From assembly GCA_948470475.1 (NCBI GenBank), contig OX419341.1, positions 22,346,207 to 22,410,206 of the forward strand: a stretch of 64,000 nt of DNA. Reading direction: 5' to 3'. Shown here in pieces: positions 35,101 to 62,489 of the stretch. The translations under genes and the position numbers were made by a program. Origin of the DNA: Galaxea fascicularis (lineage: Eukaryota; Cnidaria; Anthozoa; Scleractinia; Euphylliidae). Under the pieces are notes generated by a model. That model saw only the letters and a list, made by a program, of their open reading frames with translations. It was not told where the DNA came from and made no database searches. Position 1 is the first letter of the stretch, and every line of letters starts with the position of its first letter.

Positions 35101-38100
35101 GGATCGAATTACAATTTGGAAAGTGTTCGTTTTTGCGGAGAGGGGAAAACCGGAGTACCCGGAGAAAAACCTCTTGGAGCAGAGACGAGAACCAACAACA
35201 AACTCAACCCACATATGGCGCCAAGACCGGGAATCGAACCTGGAGCACATTGTTGGGAGGCGAGTGCTCTCACCACTGCACTATCCCCCGGCTTTCCTCC
35301 CTGCATATCTCAGTTATCCCTGGGGCACCTAATAAGGAAAGTGGTCTCAATATAAAGCGTAATATGACGTTCTTACCATAAATTGTTGATGGTTTGCATC
35401 CAGGAGAGCTGCGGTAAGTCACAGCTTTGCAACATGACCATGATTTCCCGGTAAAGCGACCGGGGTGGTATTGGACCAGGCGAACTGGATTGTCTACACA
35501 AGCTAAAAAGTCATTAAGCAATCATTCAAATAGAGAGCTGAAAGTGGTACAAAGCATTACAGGACAGCAAATGACGATCAAAATACATTTAACCAATAGT
35601 ACAATAGGGCAGTCTTCAATTGACTGTCGAAAGTACTTCAAGAATGCTTTGGTATGGATTTACTTCGCTCTGTGATTGGCTGATAAAACTTGTTCTCAGA
35701 CGGTAGAACGGTCTATATCCAAAGGGGTCGTCACACAGAGGAATAGATTTTACCTTTTAATTTCGAGCAACAATGAACAACAAGGTCTCACAAACAAGAT
35801 GTCTTCTCTCGAGTTACATGTGTCAAAAAATGCGCCCGCGATACAGCCAAGCGTCAACCCCGCAAAGTCACCAGGGTAACGAGCCAATTTTGATTGTCAA
35901 CAAAACTTGTGCCAATTTCTCAGCTAATGAGACACAAAACACGCACGCGCGTTTTCCCAAGCTTGGCGCCGGCTGAATGATTATAATTATGATTGTTCAT
36001 TGCGCTGCCTGCGTCTCTTGTGATTGATCAGAGTAACTGCTTTCGTTTTAGTTTCACGACTCTCAACTAAAAAGTGCTTTTTCTCCAATACACCATTTTG
36101 TTTATGATCAGTTCCAAGTGAGTTTTGAGTAGATCCAGTCCTTTGTGGGGGCAAACGGTCAAAATTAGAATTTCAAATTACGTCTTTGAATGGTCGTTTC
36201 CCCCCACAAAGGACTGGATCTACCCATAATTCACTTGGAACTGATCATTAGCAAAGTGGTGTATTGTTATGCATTGGTGTCAGTAACCCAATTAGTTTGA
36301 TTGGCTTCAAGCACGCATCCAATTTCTGTTGGCACCGTTGCCGTTACGCTACCTCTAGCGAAAATTAATGACTGGGCTACAACGTTTTGGCTACACGCTT
36401 ACAAACGAAGACACGATAATATGTGTAAACAGAAACAATATTTTTTTATTGATTGAAAACGACTTGAAGAATGTCAGTCTAACAGTGGAGGACATGGCGA
36501 ACAAATGATGTACTTTACACAGTTCGCAATCAGACGCAGCCTGTACATCAGTGGAACTCGTATGTAATTAGTTCGGTCATGGGTCATTTTCTTACCTGAT
36601 TTCAACGAACACAACCACGAATCAAATTCCTCAACTTCATAAGCAGACAGGTAAAGAGTTCGAGTGTTGGAGTTGTCTTTCTTTGTGTGACAGTGATATG
36701 TTATCTGGGAAAAGGAAACAATTGAATTAAATTCGTTGAACAACTGTATTTCTGAGACAAAAGGAAGGGAAAGTGCCCGCTCGGAGAGTGTCTCTCCCCC
36801 TCAAACCTCACTTGTCTGAGCCCTTTTGTTAAAAAAAAAGGGAGGAACAAGGAAAGGACAAGCAAACGTTGAAGACGGGATCGTTATGTTTTTCAAGAAA
36901 CATTCAGGCCTATGGAAGGCCATATGCACGGTGGAGGGAGGTATTTTCGTCTCTCGTCAATTGAGACAGAATTAAGGATATAACAGGGAAAACAGCAGGT
37001 GTATAACTCTTTAAACGTCGATCTATCCGCCTTTATCTCTGACATAAGCAATGTTGTTAGCATTGCCCATTGTAAGAGGAACTGGAGAGGGTGTTTCAGC
37101 ACCTTTTGACACTGGCCTGTACTGAGGTTTTGTAATATTGATACTATCTGAGTCACTCTAAATGTGGTAGATTTTATTGTACACAAAGCGAGTGTTTAAA
37201 ATCGGGAGCGTGATTTATACATTTCAAATTAAAAGATAATCTAAGCGACAGAGGTTTCGAAGCAACAAATCTATCCCTAAGAGAATTTTCTATCAACAGA
37301 CAAACCGGCGAAAGGAGACGGAAGCGGAAGTGAGTGGGAGACTGGAGGAGAAGGTTAGAAGCAGTCGTTCCCAGTGTTACAGGAACTCTCAAATGTACGT
37401 GTGCTTTTTTTAAGGTAAAGTCGGAGCACTCTCGGGCGGATCACACCAAGATAAATGTCCAGGAGATAAGCGCTCTCCCACCATTTATCTTCGGAGAAAT
37501 GAATACAGCGGACCGAAAAAAAGAAAGGGAGAGGAAAGATCTCAATACAGCAGTTGGACTTCTTCAGTTCCGATTTTTGGATTTAGAGAAAGGTAAGCGA
37601 GCCACTCGAGGAGAACTAGACAAACCTGAAAACAGAGTGCCTGCCCAAAGGCACCATCGTCCACTTCCTCAACTGATTGGATGTTGATGACGTCGATGGA
37701 AAATTCTGGCTTTTCCCCTTTCGTCTGTAAAAACACGGAGGATAAAAATCCAGGTCGGTAAAAAGTGATCGATTAGGAAAGCAAAAGTAGAATGATGTTT
37801 AAACTACACTCAAACGCGGTATCCTTCATCTTGGAAAAATGGTAGTAACACCTACACTCTCTGAAAAGTTGGAAAAGGAAGCAAGGAGTGGAAGCAATAA
37901 TGTTCAGCTTCAAGTGATTAATCAGTTAGGATGTTATGGCATGCAGAAATGCCTAATCGCCGTTTGGTGACAAGGCAAACATTTATTTACTCTTTCTGTG
38001 AAACGTTAAATGAAAACATAATTGGCTTAGCTTTGAAGACCATGAATTGGGGTCCAATAAAACAGAATAAAACCCGACTTAAAGTTGATAACCCTCTCAG

Positions 38101-39109
38101 GATCCAGACTCATTCAGTTTATCTTATAATTAATTGCCACATGATCCTGTTTTGTCGATTCAGTTTTCATTAGGTAATTATTATCCTTTTTTCAAACTGC
38201 CTGTATTTCATGGAGCCAAAATGGGATGATCTGGATAATGAGTGCAAAAGATTAGAAGAGAACCGATTTTCATTGGCTGCATTGTTTACATAGACTGATC
38301 TAAATTGTGGCGTGGTAATTGATTTACTGAACATTTCAGGAAGTTAGAGGCACGTCCAGTGGAAAAAAAAAAAGGAAAAAAGAAAGAAAAACGTGAGAAA
38401 AAGAAGTCGAATTATACTTTCGCCATACGGTCCGTGATAGTAAATTTCACAAGTCATATTAGTGAATTTTTCATGTTTGCATTGGTTCCTTACTAAGCTT
38501 TAACGGAGATTCTGGTTAACCGCAACGCAATGAATTAGAGCGGAATTCTGTGATGGCATCGGGCTCGAACTGATATGCAAGTAAGGAATTTTCAGAAAGT
38601 CAATAGAGTGGTAAGACAAGGTTACCCTTAGAAAGCTGATTCAAGCGGTCTGGAACCAAGCCATCTCAGATTTGTCTTTGTTTGTTTTGAAATATACTTA
38701 CGTTAACGACTCCACAATGCTATAAAATTACGCTCACAGACGTTGCATCTTGGTTTGGCTGTGAGGCTCGATCGCTCGACCTAAGGCATTATTCAATCAC
38801 GTTAAGTAAAACTTGGAGATGCAAAGACTTGGTGCTTACCTCCCTAGCATGTGATTCTCGAACCAATGCCTCGAGTAGATGTATTTCTTCTCATATTGAT
38901 TTAAACGATTTACTACGGTATGCACAAAAACAGTAACCGTTTAAACTCACCCATTGCGCGGAGCTGTGATAATATTCAAACGAGACGTCTGTCAGCACTC
39001 CAAACACTCCTTCGAATAACGACTTCGTGAGAAAGCTGCGTCTCTTAGTTCTTCTCACTAAAATATTCCCACAGAAGTTGGCAGTCTCTGCTTTCTTTAT
39101 TGGCTCCAT
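21496..39109 (-). CDS. Tec-like pseudokinase with coiled-coil tail (PH-BTK-SH3-SH2-kinase-CC), 1184 aa
   Basis: Twenty-two exons on the minus strand, in order: 38951-39109, 37626-37724, 36596-36704, 35377-35493, 34565-34590, 33993-34082, 32835-32899, 32276-32338, 31861-31915, 31138-31226, 30075-30226, 28747-28794, 28327-28391, 27800-27909, 26909-26997, 26374-26507, 25715-25779, 24935-25050, 24432-24490, 24224-24304, 23607-23703, 21496-23162. Phases agree at every junction and the sum is 3555 nt (1184 aa plus stop). The first in-frame ATG, at 39109, has a TGA upstream at 39173-39175. The order PH, BTK zinc motif, SH3, SH2, kinase is that of BTK/ITK/TEC. Two features differ: the kinase has lost its catalytic residues, and about 550 residues with a long coiled coil follow it. 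A membrane-recruited phosphotyrosine scaffold is the likely role (inference). The least certain boundary is the acceptor of 31138-31226. Confidence 0.85.
23607..28391 (-). CDS. Gene 2 exons 13-21: pseudokinase domain
   Basis: Residues about 359-629 (a short linker exon, 28747-28794, precedes it). Recognisable parts are WKVDWAEID, ALIHVL (beta3), LNHDNIVRLYGV, the hinge FFVHENLCNGDLSEYL, YLHDSSVQHGEL (catalytic loop), NCFVGDKGQVKISGFHCAR (metal loop), AIPAPEL, SDVWAFG and DASARPTFQEL. His394 replaces the VAIK lysine, HGE (487-489) replaces HRD and GFH (507-509) replaces DFG; the glycine loop is also lost. The APE motif and Tyr525 in the activation loop, matching the BTK/Src autophosphorylation tyrosine, remain. 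Catalysis is not expected; folding and regulation by phosphorylation are possible. Confidence 0.85.
26117..26313. mobile_element. CCCTTTAAA-type MITE, copy 2
   Basis: Diverged relative of 4940-5143 (CCTTTAAACCCTAAGAGTG start, shared CACGAGAATT and TTTTAACAACTT words). It is intronic in gene 2. Confidence 0.7.
27195..27375 (+). mobile_element. SINE family A, copy 2
   Basis: Plus-strand copy: head CTGACGCAGTGGTTAGAGC, box B GGGTTCGATT, body GGGCTGAGTTTGTTGG, CGAGAGGTTTTTCTCCGGG, TACTCCGG, ending in AT-rich repeats. Related to 13105-13325 and 35095-35305. Confidence 0.8.
30075..31915 (-). CDS. Gene 2 exons 9-11: SH2 domain
   Basis: Residues 243-341. The SH2 opening WFFDEIPTTITAAIL matches W(Y/F)xxxIxRxxAExLL. 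FYSFRSSL stands where FLVRES normally sits, and Arg276 occupies the phosphotyrosine-binding position. TVKHMEVLL, KYRV and FDSIQQLLDQCKQ match betaD, betaE and alphaB. Phosphotyrosine binding is therefore plausible. The 5' boundary of the middle exon (31138-31226) rests on the only phase-compatible acceptor (CAGAG) and is the weakest splice call in the gene. Confidence 0.75.
32276..34590 (-). CDS. Gene 2 exons 5-8: linker and SH3 domain
   Basis: Exon 5 is a 26-nt linker. Exons 6-8 give FGVVARE, SLPFNTGDHLTV, EWKAFS and finally GYGYIPTGLVKL, the ALYDY-like, diverging-turn, conserved-Trp and PSNYV-like elements of an SH3 domain in order. The 63-nt exon 8 was found because phases left room for it and the SH3 would otherwise be cut short. 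The ALYDY motif is degenerate, so ligand preference is uncertain. Residues about 162-240. Confidence 0.8.
35095..35305 (-). mobile_element. SINE family A, copy 3
   Basis: Minus-strand copy next to the BTK-motif exon of gene 2. Head GGGATAGTGCAGTGGTGAGAGC, box B GGTTCGATTCCCGG, the same body as the other two copies. Frames across it are not genes. Confidence 0.85.
35377..39109 (-). CDS. Gene 2 exons 1-4: PH domain and BTK zinc motif
   Basis: Residues 1-161. Exon 1 begins MEPIKKAETANF and gives ILVRRTKRRSFL and FEGVFGVLTDVSFEYYHSS, the first PH strands with basic residues suited to phosphoinositide binding. Exons 2-3 provide FSIDVINIQSVEEVD, LYLSAYEVEEFDSWLCSLK, the last strand and C-terminal helix. 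Exon 4 follows directly with LVQYHPGRF, matching the Tec LVQKYHPxFW junction. Zinc ligands His132, Cys143, Cys144 and Cys155 are present; the spacing to the last cysteine is one residue longer than in human BTK. Confidence 0.85.
36086..36266. mobile_element. 181-bp foldback element
   Basis: CAATACACCA and TGATCAGTTCCAAGTGA at the left are mirrored at the right (TCACTTGGAACTGATCA, then TGGTGTATTG). The inner arms include GTAGATCCAGTCCTTTGTGGGG and its complement. Non-coding, in an intron of gene 2. Confidence 0.8.
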
Positions 39110-40208
39110 AAGACTGAACAACGAATTTAGAAAACCACAGACCGTAAATTGCTTGAGCAAACTCTTCGTCCTTCACTTTGCATATTTCAAAGCTGAAACG
39201 GGAATGCTTGTTCTGTGATTCTGTAGTGCACTGCAAACGCCATAAACACTATCGTCAGACGGTTGTGTTTGAGAAAAGTACAAAGTTCTAAGGAGCGCGC
39301 GCGGTTATAGTTGTAGTCTCTCGCCTCAGGATACCGACAATCTTGCCTAACTATAACAGTGTATTGATCCTTAACATTACACCACTCCGAGAACGTTGTC
39401 ACATTTTTTCGTTCGCGACTGTCAATTAAAACACTAAATTAGCTCTTTTATTGGCAATAAATTAGATTGGTACGGATCTACATTCTTAGAAAATTGACAC
39501 ATGACATATAAGTTAGTTTGTTTTGCGTAGAGCAACTTTACACTGAAAGGGAAAATCTGTCTAAAGAGGAAGAAGAATGTGTACACTGCGCATATTTCCG
39601 TAGTCACGAGGCCAGGCATTTATTGTAGGTACAGTAAAAGCACAGGTATCCCAACCCTAAATTAGAAAACCACAGGGCACATAGGCTATGGCGAGTGGAT
39701 GATGTTCGAATAATTAATTTTGAGAGGGCTAGCCGTGGTAGCACTTCTTTTCAGTACATAAATGGATTTAAAGAATTGTATAAATAAATATATATATAAT
39801 AAAAATACCGGTTTTATGGAATTTTAAGAATTTTTGTACCCTGTGATATGGATCGAATTTCAAAGAGCTGTGCTGTATTTGGAGTGAATTAAACTATATA
39901 TCACCATCTAATTTTTCTCGATGATTTGTTTTATTGGCCGGGTAGAAAATATCGAAATAGGGTGAAGCTACGCCGATCCCTTATTTCACTGGTTGTAAAA
40001 AAAAAAACAATCGGGGCAAGGGTCCTGTGCTGTTTGATTCACGGATTTTTCGCCCCAGTCCTCGTCCACGGTCACGGTCACGGTCACGGTCACCAGGTTT
40101 GTACGTCCCATTTCGGTGACAACTTCGGTTACGTTATACATCAATATCGTCATCGAACAAGGAAAGTCCAGCTAAGTAATCCTCTATATTCTTGCAATTA
40201 CCAATGCT
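39110..40208. promoter_or_regulatory. Shared upstream region of gene 2 (minus) and CLN3 (plus)
   Basis: The two start codons diverge across 1.1 kb, so this stretch must hold both 5' UTRs and promoters. A GGTCAC hexamer array lies at 40067-40094. I found no CACGTG CLEAR-type box here and no convincing TATA box. Role inferred from gene orientation only. Confidence 0.55.
40067..40094 (+). repeat. (CGGTCA)n hexamer array upstream of CLN3
   Basis: Over four head-to-tail copies of CGGTCA, ending 114 bases before the CLN3 ATG. Each unit contains GGTCA, the core of a nuclear-receptor half-site. Function is unknown. Confidence 0.7.
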
Positions 40209-58102
<17,894 letters not shown>

Positions 58103-58314
58103 CTTGCGGAAACGTTTATGAACATTTTTGGAGTTGTTCAAAATAAGATCGATTTGCTGGAGCATTCAGGGTGCATAATTTCCAACTATTTCCAAATACT
58201 GTGAACAAAATTTGACTACTTCTACTCAACTGAAACTGTCACGATCGACACAAATCTTCGTATTCCTCTGACGCCAGAAGAGTTTCAAGTGAAGAGTTCT
58301 CTAATCACGCAGTC

Positions 58315-58320
58315 AATAAA
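58315..58320 (+). terminator. Candidate CLN3 polyadenylation signal AATAAA
   Basis: First AATAAA after the CLN3 stop, 213 bases downstream. Plausible 3' UTR length; no transcript evidence. Confidence 0.5.
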
Positions 58321-60032
58321 TTGAAAGACTTATATAAAGAGTGATTCAACAGGAGATCCGCTTTCAGGAAAGTTGGATATATCTACTATGGAAATTTTAA
58401 TGCTCTATAACTGAACCTTTTAGAGTTCGCGCATTTCCGGTCTATTCCACGTTTCGCGATTTGCAGTTGTATAGATCAGTTTATTTTTCAGTTGACGATA
58501 ATTTGTTCCCAGTGTCTGCTTGATATTTAAATACAGGGTCACCAAGCAGCCTTCAGGAGGCCGGGCTTGGTCAGCCTGGGGACAATGGTTGCCCCTGCCT
58601 GTGCACAGCCAGTGATTCCAGGCGCCATGCACGGAAATAAAAACGTCAAAATTCATTATCAATCAAACATTTATTGCCATATTGTTAAAATCCCATCAGC
58701 GTGTGGGTAATGACGCTCGATGTTAATTACAAGTCTTGAATAATTTGAATATTTTTTTTTAGAAAGCGTCCAAAGTTGTCCTCTCCGAAGAAAAATATAA
58801 ATTGTTTTCCTTTTAGAACTCTATGTACAAAACAAAATTAAATTAAAACGTCAATACTATGTACACTCTCGTTCATTTTATCATTATTGCATGTTTTCCT
58901 CTTTTAATAAGACTCGATTGTTGTGATGCAAATAAATATTTTCAAGCTTCTTGGAATTCTTTGAAAGCTTTGATATTGAAATACTGATAACTTTCATTAC
59001 GGACAGTACTTAACTGCCTTTGTCGGCGTTCTTGTCTAAATGTCAGTTTTTTTTTCTAGGATATGCAAGAATTCAATTTTCTTCGTTTCCCAATCATTGT
59101 AATTGTCCCAGGTGTCATAAAATTCGGTGATCCTTACTAAAATGTCGTTGCTCGATGCCCCTTAAATACGCTTCTTTAAATAGACTGTTTTTTGGATGAC
59201 ATAATAGAGTTCGAGGTCTTTGTCGAATGGCTTTTTTTACCTCCTTCATTACGACTTTATGTTGTGATCATAAGAGAACCTAACGGAACAAAGGCGTTTT
59301 CGAGCTGCGAACGGCGACCTCAATTGGACGTTTCGCCCATCGGCAGGGGTTTTGCACAAATTTTTATGTAAATCGTCTTTGTAAGGAGTAGAAGCCACTT
59401 ACGTAGTAACACAAATGTGGTAGGGTCAAGGCAGGTTAATAGAGAAAATGCCGGCGTCCGTTCCGGTTGCCGTCCGTCGCTCAGAAACGCCCGTTCTTAA
59501 GTTCCCACACATTTGTAGTTCCTCGTAGGACTTTTTGAGCACGCTATGATCATTTAAGTCCCTTTCTCTCCATACAAATCACTCCATTTTTCTCTCGTTC
59601 CACACAAAAGGGTTTTGTTTTCGGGGTGGGTGGGGGGGGGGGGGGGGGGGAATTTAAAAGTATCCATAAATTTGTGTATCGGTATGCAACGGGCTGCAAC
59701 ATCACTACTATGCTCTTTCAAACCTCACAACTTCATGAACGTGATTTTGGTACCTTCACACTGAACAGCTCCACATAAATCTTGATAAGTCGTGTTCTTT
59801 CGAAAATACTGCGTGCCGATGGATGCCACTTGACCTATTCATTGGTGGGACATGTCTTAGAGAATATCTTAATTGGAAAGAGCCTGTCGGTGAATGGAAA
59901 GGCTTTATGATAGTTCATTGACTAAAAGGAACTGGAATGAATGGAAATAATTCAGAATTCAGAACTTGATTTCAAAGCCCATGATGTTTTGAAACACAAA
60001 AATTTCAACTGATGGATTCGTAATGCATCTCG

Positions 60033-60422
60033 GAATAGACCCGTCTCCAAAATGGCGGCAGAGGATTTGAATGAGTTAAAATTGAACTTAATGAAAAACG
60101 GATACCAATAGGAAGGGCACCTTTACTTTAGTAACCCTGCAAAGTGTCAGCATATTAGGTGTTAAATCAGCTGAGAAAATGTAAGTTGAAATTTGACAAA
60201 TTTGCAGACGTTTGTATGACTGGGGTATGGCATATACCCCCAGTCATACAAACGTCTGTAAGTTTTTCATTCTTCAACTTACATTTTCTCAGCTGATATT
60301 ACACCTGATATACTGAAACTTTGCAGGGTTGCTAAAGTAAAGGTGCTCTTTCTAGTGCTGGTATAAGTTTTTAATTTTAACTTATTCAAATTTTCGGCCG
60401 CCATTTTGGAGAAGGGTCTATT
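60033..60422. mobile_element. 390-bp foldback element
   Basis: Left AATAGACCCGTCTCCAAAATGGCGGC mirrors right GCCGCCATTTTGGAGAAGGGTCTATT. Inner arms include AGCTGAGAAAATGTAAGTTGAA and CAGACGTTTGTATGACTGGGG. A short loop at about 60233. Confidence 0.85.
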
Positions 60423-61125
60423 GCACTCGCTCGCACACTCTTCCCACCATTGTATTCTTTCGTTTTCTAAGCACTTTCGTGTCTCTGCTATTCCCTCATA
60501 CGTTTAAAGGACGAGTCACGGAGAATGATCAGTATTGCATTCTCTGCTTGGAACTTCGCTCACTCTCTGGATTTGCACATTGCTATTGATATCTAATGGA
60601 CGGCGGATGATATCATTCTCACCACCCTTTGGAGAAGTATCTACGTATTCCACGAAAAGTAGTGATACTTGTTTTGTATTGCTTACCACCGTCTTTGGTC
60701 AGTTCCGTGTCCCTCTTGCAACCCCACTTTTCAGTGGTTCCTCACCGACGATTTTTTTTTTTTAACAGCCACTCTTGATTTGTTTTGTCAGCTGTTTCTT
60801 ATATGTGTACTTCGACGTAACTGACGCAATCGTCTGGCAATTCATTATGTCGCTTATTGAGCATACTGTATCCTCTAAACTTTTCAGTGTGTGATGCGTC
60901 GGCCATAAGGTGTTGAAGCCTCTTTGTAGTAGTGTAGTTGCCTTCTGAATCTTGGTGCACTTTCTGGGTTCACCGTTTTCGCGAACGCCGTCTCTTCATA
61001 GCCACCTTATCAAGGATCCTCTGAAAGGCAGAGGCCACAGGGAGAGTCTGCGTCCCCTCTGTTCTTACCAGATCAGGTTCCCTGTACCCTTACATCGATC
61101 TCAAACCCTATGCATCCCACATTGG

Positions 61126-62489
61126 CTATTTTAATTTCGCGGGAACTACCGTAAAGTCCACAGACTTCTGTATCGCAGCCGTGTTAGTTCCATGCTTAAG
61201 TTTACCGTTTTTCTTGATGGCGATGTAGAATTCGTGAGTGACATTCCCTGGGTTCTTGCCGCTGTACTTGTGAGAGGCAAACGTGTGGAAATAATTCGCA
61301 CCCAACTTTTCTTTGAACAGGCATTCGTCCGTAGGCTTGGCCTGTTAATGAAACAGCAAAAAAATGGTTTATTATTATCATCGTCATCGTCATCGTCATC
61401 GTCATCCTTATCGTCGTCGTTGTCTTCGTTGTCGTTGCCGTGGTTGTCGTGGTCGTTTTCAGTCACGCGCAAGTCACACAAGTTAAAAAAAAAATAAAAT
61501 CATCAATCATTGAATAGATTAAGTCAAGAAATTGAGATATTGTAGAAGAGTAACAAATAAACAAAATCCCAAAGTCTCAGGGCTGTGCGATATCCCGTAC
61601 TCGAGTTATCACTCAAAATCATGGAGTTTAGTATTGATGGGCCATGCTCTAGTCCATCTGAGGCGGCCCGAAACGGGTGAAAACATCTGGAATTTACTTT
61701 GGCTATCGCAAAGGCTTTCTTGTCTCTTTTGAGCTTGCAAACATTCACATAGACGCTTCTCTTGCGATGTTGTACACAAAAATTTGAAGTCTTGAATTTT
61801 TTTCAGGCTTCTTAACGCAATTGTAAAAATTGCGATCACAACTGCGACGATCATTCTTCATTTGATTATCAACAGAGTTGATAGTGTAAACTGACCACTG
61901 TACAGGGATTCTAAAAGCTGACGTTTCGAGCGTCAGCCCTTCGTCAGAGCAATGTTCGCTTTTGAGACCTCTGAAAAACGCGCTGAATCGATGTCTTCAT
62001 GTACGTGACATGCTTGTGATCAGACATCAAAATCCATACAAACGTCTCTAATTTTGAGGCTGTGTCCCCCAAAACCATGGGTCCGGCTAAATTTAGGCTA
62101 TGTCTACACTATAGCGGATAGCTCTTCGACCGGCACGAAAACGATATCGGATAGGGCTTTTGTTTACACATAAAACGCTGATTTCGGGGCGATTTCTGTA
62201 ACGGAGCGAAGCTGCGCCGCGTCGATCTTTAAAGTGAATCGTAACGACTTGTTCTAGTTCTCGGCCGTTTCTGTTCATACCAGGCCGTAGTATTTTATAT
62301 GTAGACATGATAAGCTATCCAGTATAGTGTAGACATAGCCTTAGAACATAAAAACAAAAAGAAAGTGAAGTTAACTTTTACATACCAGGACATGAGAGAT
62401 GCCCTCGTCATTCATACACAGGTACGAATTTGACACCACACCCTTAAATCGAACGATGCTTGGCCCCATTGATTCCATTTTGATCAGTG
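61126..62489 (-). CDS. Fibroblast growth factor family, last two exons (5' part missing)
   Basis: Exons on the minus strand: 62386-62489 and 61126-61341, joined in phase 0, stop at 61126-61128. They encode the second half of the FGF beta-trefoil: VRFKGVVSNSYLCMN (GV.S..YLCMN signature), DECLFKEKLGANYFHTFAS, HKYSG, FYIAIKKNGKLKHGT, VDFTVVP. The basic KKNGKLKHG loop is the usual heparan-sulfate-binding site. The 104-nt middle exon equals the size I recall for the middle exon of vertebrate FGF1/FGF2, supporting the call. FGFs are secreted ligands of FGF receptors. The exon with the N-terminal strands should start upstream; I could not find it in 62490-64000, so it probably lies beyond the window. 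Subfamily cannot be assigned from this half. Confidence 0.85.
61377..61440 (+). repeat. (TCG/TCA)n microsatellite
   Basis: Trinucleotide repeat in the FGF intron; its poly-Ser and poly-Asp frames are not genes. Confidence 0.9.
61783..61868 (+). mobile_element. SINE family B tail, copy 2
   Basis: TTGAAGTCTTGAATTTTTTTCAGG, CTTCTTAACGCAATTG, AAATTGCGATCACAACTGCG match the tail at 54260-54340. The tRNA head is missing (5' truncated). In the FGF intron. Confidence 0.75.
62093..62343. mobile_element. 251-bp MITE with AGGCTATGTCTACACTATA termini
   Basis: Nearly perfect inverted ends of about 20 bp; GC-richer non-coding body. In the FGF intron, immediately before the 104-nt exon. Confidence 0.85.

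Larger units (their letters stand above)
58103..61125. other. Convergent intergenic region between CLN3 and the FGF gene
   Basis: Holds the CLN3 3' UTR and presumably the FGF 3' UTR. A minus-strand AATAAA at 58670-58675 could serve the FGF gene but is 2.4 kb past its stop. Contains a G run near 59630 and the foldback at 60033-60422. No coding exon is supported. Confidence 0.5.

Noticed and set aside
39110..40208. CLEAR/TFEB-type CACGTG box for the lysosomal gene CLN3
   Set aside because: I looked for CACGTG in the shared upstream region and did not find it.
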